A stretch of DNA of 7,674 nucleotides from positions 3,419 through 11,092 of the forward strand of contig DPVW01000003.1 of the NCBI GenBank assembly GCA_003529325.1, written 5' to 3'. Positions 1 through 6,891 of this stretch are shown piece after piece (the first letter of the stretch is position 1; each line of letters starts with the position of its first letter). Below the pieces are notes generated by a model that saw only the letters and a program-made list of their open reading frames with translations, made no database searches and was not told the origin of the DNA. Both the position numbers and the translations under genes were made by a program. The stretch comes from Candidatus Latescibacterota bacterium. GTDB taxonomy: Bacteria; Latescibacterota; UBA2968; UBA8231.

Positions 1-1950
1 GGCTGTGCCACGACCGCCCCCTTGGCACTCTTCAGTACCCAGATCTACCCCGAGCTTCCGGCTGTGCTGGTCACGCTGATCCTGTTGCTGCGAGTCGATC
101 CACGTTGGTTGCTGCCCACCAGTGGTGCGACTTCGGTCGCCGGTGCGACTTCGGTCTGGGAACTCGGCTCTCTGACGCTGATGGTGGGCACATTGCCCTT
201 CCTGCACCCACGTTACGCCCCCCTCGCCGCCCTTCTCGGCCTGGGACTGCTGTGGCAGGCAAGAGGGTCCGCGGGGTACAGAGGTATGGGCGCCGTCGCT
301 GCCGGCGGCGGCATCTGCTTGGCAGCGCTGGTGGCGCACAACCTTTCCTTCAGCGGCGATTGGCTCGGAAACTTTCGTCCCGGCAGTGCCTGGGACGCGG
401 ATGCGCTGTCACCAGGGACTTGGCTGATGTCGATGCCGGGACACTGGATCCACGCCACCAAGGGATTGGCGCTCAACGCACCGTGGTTTTTCATCGCCGT
501 CGTACCCGGTGTCGTCGCACTCGCCGCCAGGAGGGATCGCCGGTTGTTGTTGGCGGCGGCGCTATACCTGACAACGGCTGTCGTCAATGGGCTCCATCCG
601 GACTGGACCTTTGGCTATGGCCTGCCCGTTCGATTCCTGGTAACCGCCCTGCCGGCGCTGGCCCTGTGCGCCGCCGAGGGCCTGAACTCGATCCGTCGCT
701 CACCCTGGCTCGGCGTACTGCTCTGTGGTGCCCTGGCGGTGAGTTGGGACGCCATCGGCATCGCCTTGCAGATCCCGGAGTTGGCCTTCGAGGGTGAACA
801 TCTGCCGTTAGCTTCGGTGGCCGGTTTCTATCCCCTCGGTGTGCACGGGTTCCTGCCCACTGTGGACCGGCTGATCTGGGTGGATCTGCTGGTGTGGGCA
901 ACCGCCGCCCTCAGTGTGACAGCACCTGTCTGGCGCCGTGCGCCGCGGTCGTTACGTGGCGCTGTCTTGCCGACGATGGCAATAGTCCTCGCCCTGCTGA
1001 TACCCGCCCTTTGGGGTCTGTCAGAGGGTGCAACAGAACGCCTGGGCACGAGTGTGTCCCCACAGTTGAAAGGTGTGACGGAAGGCCGGATCGAAGGCCA
1101 CACGACGCTGCATTCCACCTATCGAAATTTCCGTGAGTCCAATACCGGGGTGCGCCGGGAGGACGGCACCTATGCCACGGACAGAAATTCGCAGATGGGT
1201 ACGCTGGTCGCCTACTTCATGCCGATTCAGCCCCCCGGCCTGTATCGAATCATCGCCCGTGACGTCGTCGCCGACGGCGAGCAGGCTGCCTATGTCAGCC
1301 TTCAACGTACGCCGGCTGCCCTGCAATCATGGACGGAACGACTGCGATTCCCGATTGGGGTCGGCGAGGATGGCACCTTCCGCTTCGACTATTATCATGA
1401 ACGACTGCGCTTCGGTTTCCTGCACTTCCTCTACGACGGAGCCGGCGCGCTGCAGATCGGGGAAACGACACAGGACTTCCACGCCAGACGCCTGCCACTC
1501 CGTCTCGAAAAAGTGGCAAGGTTGGACGTGAGCGACACGACGGGGTCACCCGCACTCCCCAGCCAACTCGCGCCAGGACGATACCTGGCCCGTTTCCATC
1601 TTAGTGGAGGGGCCCTGTGGACCCTGACGCAACGCCAGCCTGTACCGGTGAAGATGGCCGTAGTCGTCACCGATGGTGCCGAACTCCCATCTGAGAATCT
1701 GCAGCCATGGTTCGAGAGCCGTCGGCGGATGACTGACATCAGCACCAAGTCTGGCGCCGTAGCGGCCCAACGGGAGGTGCTGGCCGCCCCGTGGTGGGCG
1801 TCGGTGCCAGTCCTTGGCGGAGACGCCTACGAATTGAGTTTCCGCGTGCGACAACAGGGCCTCGTGTGGTTCTTGTTTCAGTACTACGGCCCGGCAGACC
1901 TCAATCTCAGAGAGGTCGTCGTATATCGGCAACACCTAGACATGGAGTGA
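1..1950 (+). CDS. Polytopic GT-C-type membrane protein (5'-truncated), with C-terminal extracytoplasmic beta-rich region
   Basis: The frame is open from base 1 to the TGA at 1948-1950, so the gene starts upstream. The TTG at 22 lies inside a hydrophobic stretch and is more likely an internal Leu than a start. About 649 residues are visible. The first ~340 contain roughly ten hydrophobic segments (about residues 17-30, 53-67, 74-86, 95-112, 158-176, 180-197, 207-223, 234-255, 288-307, 318-338). Signatures resembling lipid-linked-sugar glycosyltransferases of the GT-C/GT39 type are IYPELPA near 15-21, FLHPRYAPL near 67-75, and WTFGYGLPVRFLVTALPAL near 201-219. The catalytic acidic loop of such enzymes is N-terminal and lies off the window, so activity cannot be judged. 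The last ~310 residues are soluble, beta-rich and probably extracytoplasmic, with two stretches that look like related beta-sandwich modules. The acceptor is unknown. It is tightly linked to the dipeptidase gene 5 nt downstream. Family call moderately sure; precise function unknown. Confidence 0.65.
   Translation, partial: GCATTAPLALFSTQIYPELPAVLVTLILLLRVDPRWLLPTSGATSVAGATSVWELGSLTLMVGTLPFLHPRYAPLAALLGLGLLWQARGSAGYRGMGAVAAGGGICLAALVAHNLSFSGDWLGNFRPGSAWDADALSPGTWLMSMPGHWIHATKGLALNAPWFFIAVVPGVVALAARRDRRLLLAAALYLTTAVVNGLHPDWTFGYGLPVRFLVTALPALALCAAEGLNSIRRSPWLGVLLCGALAVSWDAIGIALQIPELAFEGEHLPLASVAGFYPLGVHGFLPTVDRLIWVDLLVWATAALSVTAPVWRRAPRSLRGAVLPTMAIVLALLIPALWGLSEGATERLGTSVSPQLKGVTEGRIEGHTTLHSTYRNFRESNTGVRREDGTYATDRNSQMGTLVAYFMPIQPPGLYRIIARDVVADGEQAAYVSLQRTPAALQSWTERLRFPIGVGEDGTFRFDYYHERLRFGFLHFLYDGAGALQIGETTQDFHARRLPLRLEKVARLDVSDTTGSPALPSQLAPGRYLARFHLSGGALWTLTQRQPVPVKMAVVVTDGAELPSENLQPWFESRRRMTDISTKSGAVAAQREVLAAPWWASVPVLGGDAYELSFRVRQQGLVWFLFQYYGPADLNLREVVVYRQHLDME
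124..156 (+). repeat. Two-copy 18-bp tandem duplication inside the membrane protein gene
   Basis: The 15-base string GGTGCGACTTCGGTC occurs at 124-138 and again at 142-156, giving an 18-bp period. Because 18 is a multiple of three, it duplicates six residues in frame (GATSVA then GATSV) in a short loop between two hydrophobic segments. The copies are identical over 15 bases, which suggests a recent slippage event. It is unlikely to matter for function because it sits in a loop. Confidence 0.8.
1944..1947 (+). promoter_or_regulatory. Ribosome binding site fixing the dipeptidase start
   Basis: GGAG lies 8 nt before the ATG at 1956 and within the last codons of the upstream membrane protein gene. 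The dipeptidase frame stays open back to 1791, but only the 1956 ATG has this site, and the M19-like sequence begins just after it. The arrangement suggests translational coupling with the upstream gene. Confidence 0.6.
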
Positions 1951-1955
1951 TAGAG

Positions 1956-2981
1956 ATGCCCGACCCCACCGACCTGCACCGTGACAGCCTCGTCATCGAT
2001 TCTCACAACGACACCGTCGTCGCCTTGATTCGCCGTGGCAATGTCGGCATTGGCGGGGAGACGGGGCCAGAGCGTGATGCCCTGGCGGGTGCCGTTGCCT
2101 ATCTGCGCCAGTATCTGACGCCGAATGGTCCGGAGGCAATTCAGTTCAGCCTGCCCCGTCTGCGCGAGGGCGCCGTCGACGCCGCCTTCTTCGCCGTCGA
2201 TACGACGCGCGCCTGGGGCAACCACCTCGTATACGCCATCGACGCGTTGGGATACCTGAAGCAGGAAATCGCCACGCACGCCGACGAACTGCTGCTGGCA
2301 CGCAATGCGGGAGACATTGAAACGGCAAAGGCGACAGCAAGGATCGCCGTCATCCTGGCGGTAGAAAACACGGCGGCTTTGCAGCGCAGTCTCTATGCCG
2401 TGGACGCACTCTACGAACTAGGGGTGCGCACCATGACCCTGACGCACAGCGCTCGAACGGACGTCGGCGACGGCTGCGAGGTGATCGCCGGAGGTGGTCT
2501 GACCGGCTTCGGGCGAGGTGTCGTGCAACGCATGAACGAACTGGGCATGCTCGTCGACGTGTCCCATCTCAACGAGCGCGGCTTCTGGGACACCCTTGAA
2601 CAGGCTTCCGAGCCTGTCATCGCCAGTCACAGTTGCTGCCACGCCTTGTGCGACCATCCCCGCAACCTGACCGATGAGCAGCTCCGAGCTCTCGGCAACG
2701 CCGGGGGTGTCGTCGGCATCACCTTCGTGCCATCCTTCATCGACAGCAACCAACCCTCACTGGACCGTCTCGTCGACCACATCCTGCATGCCATCGATGT
2801 CGCCGGAACAGGCGCTGTCGGCCTGGGATCTGACTTCGACGGTGGTGGTGACCTGCTCACCCACGGCGGCGAGTTGCCGCTTGTCACCGAGGCGTTGTTG
2901 GGCCGCGGCATCGATGAGGATGTTGTGCGTGGCATTCTCGGGGCCAACCACCTGCGACTGTTGCGTGGCATCATCGGCTGA
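1956..2981 (+). CDS. M19 family (membrane/renal dipeptidase-type) zinc dipeptidase
   Basis: The product has 341 residues, normal for a bacterial M19 peptidase. The family uses a binuclear zinc centre in a TIM barrel to hydrolyse dipeptides, often tolerating D-residues at the C-terminal position. All the expected metal-site elements are visible: H17-x-D19 in the SHNDT motif near the N-terminus, the bridging E137 in AVENTA, H204 in LVDVSHLNE, and H225 in VIASHSCC. R236 in the HPRN stretch matches the substrate-carboxylate Arg of the human enzyme, and D293 in GSDFDG matches the catalytic Asp. The C-terminal NHLRLLRGI resembles the family's conserved ending. No signal peptide or membrane segment is seen, so it is probably cytoplasmic despite the 'membrane dipeptidase' name. 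The start is 5 nt after the stop of the membrane protein gene, so the two are probably cotranscribed. The dipeptide substrate cannot be deduced. Confidence 0.93.
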   Translation: MPDPTDLHRDSLVIDSHNDTVVALIRRGNVGIGGETGPERDALAGAVAYLRQYLTPNGPEAIQFSLPRLREGAVDAAFFAVDTTRAWGNHLVYAIDALGYLKQEIATHADELLLARNAGDIETAKATARIAVILAVENTAALQRSLYAVDALYELGVRTMTLTHSARTDVGDGCEVIAGGGLTGFGRGVVQRMNELGMLVDVSHLNERGFWDTLEQASEPVIASHSCCHALCDHPRNLTDEQLRALGNAGGVVGITFVPSFIDSNQPSLDRLVDHILHAIDVAGTGAVGLGSDFDGGGDLLTHGGELPLVTEALLGRGIDEDVVRGILGANHLRLLRGIIG

Positions 2982-2997
2982 CCGACGGCCCTGTTAG

Positions 2998-4497
2998 TCA
3001 GTCGAGTCCGTAGAGCGGCTTGAATTTGCCTTCGAGGTAGTCCATCAGATACTCGACCTTCAGTGGTTCCCCCGTTACATCCTGCACCAGTTCAGCCGCC
3101 GTGCGTCGCTTGCCGACGGCGTGAATGTTGCTTCGCAGCCAGCCAAGCAGTCCGGAGAATTCACCTGACGCGATCTGTTGCGGCAGATCTGTGAGATCGG
3201 CAGAAGCCTGGCGATAGAACTGCGCCGCGTAGAGGTTGCCGAGGGAGTAGGTGGCAAAATAACCGATGAGTCCCACCGACCAGTGGATGTCCTGCAGGAC
3301 CCCGTCGGCATCGCTATCTGGTCGGATACCGACGTATTTCTCCATGCGGTCATTCCACTCACCTGGCAGATCCTGCACCGACAGTTCTCCCTCGATCAAC
3401 GCTTTCTCCAACTCGAAGCGCAGCAGGATGTGCAGATTGTAGGTGACTTCATCCGCCTCCACCCGGATCAGCGATGCTGCCACCTGGTTGGCGGCAGCAT
3501 AGAACCGGTCCACATCGACGCCGGCGAGTTGTTCGGGAAAGTGCTCACCCAGCACCGGTAGATAATGCTGCCAATACTCCCGACTGCGGCCGACCAGGTT
3601 TTCCCACATGCGGGACTGCGACTCGTGAATGCCCAGCGAGATCGCGCCACCCACCGGCATGCCCTCGGCGTCGGGCAGGCCTTGCTCATACAGACCATGA
3701 CCGGTCTCGTGGATGATGCCAAAAAGCGATGTCTGCATCTGCGCGGGACTGTATCTGGTCGTGAGGCGCACGTCACTCGGCGAGGTGCCGGAGCAAAATG
3801 GGTGTACCGCCACATCCAGGCGTCCCGCCTGCAAGTCGAAACCCAGATCCGTCATCACCTGGCGGCCAAAGGTCTGCTGGGCGGTCACGTCAAAAGTGCG
3901 GGACAATAAATCGTCCGCCACGTGGCCACTGTCACGAATCCCCGCCACCAGCGGCACCAGTCGCTGGCGCAAATCGGCCAGCACGGGTTCGACCTCCTCT
4001 ACTTGGGCATACGGTTCATACTCGTCGAACAACGCGTTGTAGATGGATCCCGTATACCCCACAGACTCGGCGATCTGACGCTTGAGCTCGAAGACCTTCT
4101 CCAGCCAGGGCTGAAATGTGGCGAAGTTGTCCGTCTTGCGCGCCTCGACCCAGGCTTCGTGGGACAACGACTCCGTCTGCGTCATTTCAACAATGAGGGC
4201 CTTCGGGATCCGCTGAGCGCGCTGCTGGCTTCGTTTCAACTCACGTAGGTTGACGGCCTGGTCCCCCTGCAGGCCGGCCTCGCTCAGAGCTGTGACGAGG
4301 TCGACCAATTCAGGCGCCGTGAGCCGATCGTGGCGTATACCGGCCAGTGTACCCAGGGCTCTGGCCCGTGGGTTGACGCCCTTTGCCGGCATGTTGACTT
4401 CCTGATCCCAGCCAAGCAGATCCTGCGCATGACTCACATCCGCCAATTCTTTCACCAGTACTACAAAGCGCTCGTATTGTGCTGCCGAATTGCCCAT
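2998..4497 (-). CDS. M32 family metallocarboxypeptidase (Taq carboxypeptidase type)
   Basis: The product has 499 residues, the usual length for thermostable carboxypeptidase 1 (Taq type). These zinc enzymes remove C-terminal amino acids from peptides, generally in the cytoplasm. All diagnostic M32 motifs are present in order: DVRLT at 242-246, the zinc/catalytic HETGH at 263-267, HESQSR at 291-296 supplying the third zinc ligand E292, IRVEADE at 344-350, and LQDIHWS at 401-407. The predicted zinc ligands are therefore H263, H267 and E292, with E264 as the catalytic base. No signal peptide is seen. I chose the ATG at 4497 because GGAG lies 6 nt upstream; a GTG at 4527 would add ten residues and has no comparable site. 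The gene converges on the dipeptidase gene with only 16 nt between stops, and it diverges from the enolase-superfamily gene. The enzyme looks intact. Confidence 0.95.
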   Translation of the reverse strand: MGNSAAQYERFVVLVKELADVSHAQDLLGWDQEVNMPAKGVNPRARALGTLAGIRHDRLTAPELVDLVTALSEAGLQGDQAVNLRELKRSQQRAQRIPKALIVEMTQTESLSHEAWVEARKTDNFATFQPWLEKVFELKRQIAESVGYTGSIYNALFDEYEPYAQVEEVEPVLADLRQRLVPLVAGIRDSGHVADDLLSRTFDVTAQQTFGRQVMTDLGFDLQAGRLDVAVHPFCSGTSPSDVRLTTRYSPAQMQTSLFGIIHETGHGLYEQGLPDAEGMPVGGAISLGIHESQSRMWENLVGRSREYWQHYLPVLGEHFPEQLAGVDVDRFYAAANQVAASLIRVEADEVTYNLHILLRFELEKALIEGELSVQDLPGEWNDRMEKYVGIRPDSDADGVLQDIHWSVGLIGYFATYSLGNLYAAQFYRQASADLTDLPQQIASGEFSGLLGWLRSNIHAVGKRRTAAELVQDVTGEPLKVEYLMDYLEGKFKPLYGLD

Positions 4498-4503
4498 CTT
4501 AAG

Positions 4504-4507
4504 CTCC
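4504..4507 (-). promoter_or_regulatory. Ribosome binding site favouring the ATG start of the carboxypeptidase
   Basis: On the minus strand the sequence reads GGAGCTTAAG then ATG, giving a GGAG core with a 6-nt spacer. It lies inside the longer reading frame that would start at the GTG at 4527, which favours the shorter protein. Confidence 0.6.
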
Positions 4508-4533
4508 GTTTGTTTTTCGCCTGACACCCATCG

Positions 4534-4537
4534 GGAG
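4534..4537 (+). promoter_or_regulatory. Ribosome binding site of the enolase-superfamily gene
   Basis: GGAG (within CGGGAGAG) lies 7 nt before the ATG at 4545. The leader ends in TAGAG directly before the ATG, the same five bases that precede the dipeptidase ATG at 1956. The site falls in the 47-nt gap between divergent start codons. Confidence 0.6.
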
Positions 4538-4544
4538 AGTAGAG

Positions 4545-5792
4545 ATGAAGATCACCCGCGTCGAGTCCCTGGTCCTGCACATCCCGTTCTACGCCGACCA
4601 CGTGGTCGCCGCCATGCACCGTGCCCAGACCCATGATGAACGCGTTTCTGTCATTCGCGTCGAACTCGATGACGGCACCGTCGGGTATGGCGACACCCAG
4701 GGCGGCGCTGCGCCCGACCCGGCGCGACTTGCGAGCCTTACCGGGGCCAACCCCCTTCTGCATCTGTACGATGACAGTCTTGGCTTCGCCCTGCAGATCG
4801 CCTTGCTGGACGCTGTGGGGCGTGCCACCCAGACACCGGCGCACGCCTTGCTCGGCCGTCAGCTACGCGACCGTTGCCCCCTGTCCTGGTGGGATATCGA
4901 CATGCCACCGGGGGATTGGGTCAAGGAGGCGGAGGCATCGCTGGCTCGGGGGTACACGACCTTCAAGATGAAAGCCCGGCCCTGGCGTGACATTCACGAG
5001 CAGATCGCCACCGTTGGCGAGGTGGTACCCCGTGACTATCGCTTCGACGTTGATTTTAACGGCTTCCTGCTCAACCCTGCCAGAGCCGAGGAGCATCTCA
5101 CCCGTCTCGACGAACATGTCAACGTTGGCATGTACGAAAGTCCATTCTACCTGCAAAAGGACCTTACCGGCGCCAGCATCCTGCGCGGGTGTGTGAAGAA
5201 ACCGATCGTCGAGCACTTTCGTGAGGAGGTCCTGCACGCTCACTGCAGCGATGGTTTCGTCATCGGCGGCGGCATCGAGGGTGTGCGACGACAGGCAGCA
5301 CTGGCAGCGGAGTTCAACAAGCCCTTCTGGCTGCAACTGGTCGGTGCGGGATTGACGACTGCCTATGCCCTACACCTCGGGTCGGTCCTGTCGCACGCGC
5401 AACTGCCCTACATCACCTGCTTCGAACTGTTTGAGGATGATCTACTCGTTCAGCCGATCAGCGTCATCGATGGCTACGCAGCCGTACCCGAGGGGCCAGG
5501 TCTGGGTGTTGAAGTCGATGAAGAAGCGCTGCGCAAGTATACCGTCGATCCGGCGACAGCCACACCAAAAACCGAATACCGCGCCAGAAAACGGATCCTG
5601 CGCGTGCGCTGGCCGGCCATTTCCGGTCGTCTGCGCGAATGGTCCTTCACGGACGAGGCAGAGTACCAACGAGCCTTCTATGATGGCAGCGTGCCCCCCT
5701 TTCAAGAGGGTGCCCACCTGGATGTGACAGAGGACGACGGCTCCGCCGGTTTTGCCAGTGAACATGCGGCCATCCAGGCGCAGGGACGGTAG
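4545..5792 (+). CDS. Enolase-superfamily protein (mandelate racemase / muconate lactonizing enzyme-like)
   Basis: The 415-residue product has an N-terminal capping domain (about 1-105) and a modified TIM barrel (about 112-325). Members abstract the proton alpha to a substrate carboxylate using Mg2+. Visible elements are the KxK motif K141-M-K143 on barrel strand 2 (FKMKA), and metal-ligand candidates D170 in VDFNG, E198 in YESPF and probably E223 in PIVEHF. The usual second catalytic group is doubtful. DGFVIGGG at 236-243 aligns with segments that carry Lys in muconate lactonizing enzymes. D236 could match the Asp of the mandelate racemase Asp-His pair, but the His position reads Gln (Q264 in FWLQLVG). 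Residues 332-415 form an extra, polar C-terminal tail beyond the normal barrel end. Substrate and reaction are unknown; a dehydratase or a non-canonical lyase or epimerase are options. It is divergent from the carboxypeptidase gene and convergent with the sugar-isomerase-like gene. Confidence 0.85.
   Translation: MKITRVESLVLHIPFYADHVVAAMHRAQTHDERVSVIRVELDDGTVGYGDTQGGAAPDPARLASLTGANPLLHLYDDSLGFALQIALLDAVGRATQTPAHALLGRQLRDRCPLSWWDIDMPPGDWVKEAEASLARGYTTFKMKARPWRDIHEQIATVGEVVPRDYRFDVDFNGFLLNPARAEEHLTRLDEHVNVGMYESPFYLQKDLTGASILRGCVKKPIVEHFREEVLHAHCSDGFVIGGGIEGVRRQAALAAEFNKPFWLQLVGAGLTTAYALHLGSVLSHAQLPYITCFELFEDDLLVQPISVIDGYAAVPEGPGLGVEVDEEALRKYTVDPATATPKTEYRARKRILRVRWPAISGRLREWSFTDEAEYQRAFYDGSVPPFQEGAHLDVTEDDGSAGFASEHAAIQAQGR
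4595..4608. promoter_or_regulatory. Perfect 14-bp palindrome near the divergent promoter region
   Basis: CGACCACGTGGTCG is fully self-complementary with a CACGTG core. It lies inside codons 17-22 of the enolase-superfamily gene and about 100 bp upstream of the carboxypeptidase start. An operator for the carboxypeptidase promoter, which has little other room, is possible. A 14-bp palindrome arises by chance about once in every two windows this size, so the call is speculative. Confidence 0.2.
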
Positions 5793-5795
5793 CAG

Positions 5796-5820
5796 GGATC
5801 GGTACACGCCACTGCGGTCC
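5796..5820. terminator. Weak possible stem-loop between convergent genes
   Basis: GGATCG at 5796-5801 can pair with CGGTCC at 5815-5820 (six pairs, one G-U) around a 13-nt loop. It fills almost all of the 28 nt between the stops of the two convergent genes. There is no T-rich tail on either strand, so intrinsic termination is doubtful. Confidence 0.15.
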
Positions 5821-6840
5821 TCACCCCCGTCGAGTGAGAATGTCCCCAAAACCAGTGAGATTGTAGCCAATGTCGACATAATCGAGCAGATCGGTCAGCC
5901 CTCGCAGGGCGACACCGAAACCATCGGTGCCGGAGACACCACCGAACTGACCACCCCCCTTCAGGTGCGGCTCGAGATCGAGGAACACCCCGGGTACGCC
6001 GTGCTTCTTCAGCTTGCGCGCCAACGCCGGGATGCGACCACGGAAGTCGCGCAAAATCGCCTCGTGGGCGGAGTCCCCCGCGTTGCAGGGTACGAAGTTC
6101 TTCAGCCGCGCCTCGTCGACAACACCGGTCCACACCAACTTCGGGTCGATCTTGTAGTCTTTGATGTGCATCCAACCGATCCCTGACTTCATCGCTTCGT
6201 ATTCGGAATATGTCTGATCAGGGCGCAGATTCTGACTCGACAGATTGCCACCGTCAAAAATCAGGCTCAGGTTGGCATGGTCAACTTTGCGATACAGACT
6301 GCATAGCAATCTGCCATTCTGACCGATGAGATTGGCCTCGACTTCCAGGCCGAACAAGACGCCCCCCTTCGCACACACTTCTGCAATTCGGGCAAGTCGC
6401 TCGGCGGCTTCGTCGAGGTGATCCTCGGGGGCAGTTCCCCGCGGGTGATAGAAGGAGAAACCACGAATCAACTTCGTGTCGAAGGCGCCGGCCAGATCAA
6501 CAGCACGCTGCACATCGTTCTTCAAGTATTTGTCGAAGGGGATAAAACCATTCGTCGTACCATCCTCGACGTCATGCAACTTCACCTTGCCGATGGGGGA
6601 TCCCACGGAAGACACGCGGATGCCGAAGTCTGCGTGCAGGCGGCACAATCGCTTGATCTCCGCCTTGGTGAGTTTCATGACATTTCGGACACCGGAGCCG
6701 ACGTCGACGAAGCGCAAGCTGTACCATGACATTCCCAGAGCCGAAAGCATCGTCAGTTGCGATTCCGCCTTCTTGTCGACAGGCCCTTCATCGGCGAAAC
6801 CGGTGAGAATTACTTCCGGAGCAGAAGAACTGGTGGCCAT
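5821..6840 (-). CDS. Sugar phosphate isomerase/epimerase-like TIM-barrel protein (xylose isomerase-like / AP endonuclease 2 superfamily)
   Basis: From the ATG at 6840 the product has 339 residues, slightly longer than the usual ~270-300 of the family. These TIM barrels bind a divalent metal and usually isomerise or epimerise sugars, inositol derivatives or similar polyols. The expected metal-site pattern is visible: Glu in the LFGLEVEAN strand (E166/E168), D196 in LIFDGGN, H225 in GWMHIKDYK, and E290 in FLDLEPHL. The stretch VPCNAGDSAHEAILRDF near 250-266 matches the G-rich loop and helix that usually precede the last barrel strand. No signal peptide is seen, so it is probably cytoplasmic. 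An alternative TTG start at 6846 would add two residues, with the same GGAG 5 nt upstream rather than 11 nt from the ATG. It lies downstream of yigZ on the same strand and is convergent with the enolase-superfamily gene. The substrate cannot be deduced. Confidence 0.85.
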   Translation of the reverse strand: MATSSSAPEVILTGFADEGPVDKKAESQLTMLSALGMSWYSLRFVDVGSGVRNVMKLTKAEIKRLCRLHADFGIRVSSVGSPIGKVKLHDVEDGTTNGFIPFDKYLKNDVQRAVDLAGAFDTKLIRGFSFYHPRGTAPEDHLDEAAERLARIAEVCAKGGVLFGLEVEANLIGQNGRLLCSLYRKVDHANLSLIFDGGNLSSQNLRPDQTYSEYEAMKSGIGWMHIKDYKIDPKLVWTGVVDEARLKNFVPCNAGDSAHEAILRDFRGRIPALARKLKKHGVPGVFLDLEPHLKGGGQFGGVSGTDGFGVALRGLTDLLDYVDIGYNLTGFGDILTRRG

Positions 6841-6851
6841 GAGCAAAATTA

Positions 6852-6855
6852 CTCC
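6852..6855 (-). promoter_or_regulatory. Ribosome binding site leaving two possible starts (TTG 6846 or ATG 6840)
   Basis: GGAG on the minus strand is 5 nt from the TTG at 6846 and 11 nt from the in-frame ATG at 6840. Spacing mildly favours TTG and codon preference favours ATG. The choice changes only two residues. Confidence 0.5.
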
Positions 6856-6891
6856 GTGATCAGGTTTGAAGACCGTTCTAGGCGAATATAG

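Noticed and set aside
22..24. TTG at 22 as the true start of the membrane protein gene
   Set aside because: The frame is open to base 1, there is no ribosome binding site before it, and the protein begins mid-domain for a GT-C-type enzyme.
105..797. Long open frame overlapping the membrane protein gene in another phase
   Set aside because: It is rich in Arg and Pro with no recognisable motif, as expected for a shadow of a GC-rich gene.
1791..1955. N-terminally extended dipeptidase starting at 1791
   Set aside because: The extension overlaps the membrane protein gene, is Arg-rich like an out-of-frame translation, and M19 homology and the ribosome binding site both point to the ATG at 1956.
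2978..3001. CTGAC/GTCAG inverted repeat as a bidirectional terminator
   Set aside because: The stem has only five pairs around a 14-nt loop, no T-tail, and is largely made by the two facing stop codons.
4498..4527. GTG start at 4527 for the carboxypeptidase
   Set aside because: The ATG at 4497 has GGAG at ideal spacing and gives the usual family length; the extra ten residues are polar and unsupported.
4863..5336. 157-codon antisense open frame within the enolase-superfamily gene
   Set aside because: It mirrors the codon structure of the strongly supported sense gene and has no family signature or ribosome binding site that I can see.
1956..5792. A dipeptide-epimerase plus peptidase salvage cassette (dipeptidase, carboxypeptidase, enolase-superfamily epimerase)
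   Set aside because: The strands alternate, and the enolase-superfamily protein appears to lack the second catalytic Lys that dipeptide epimerases need.
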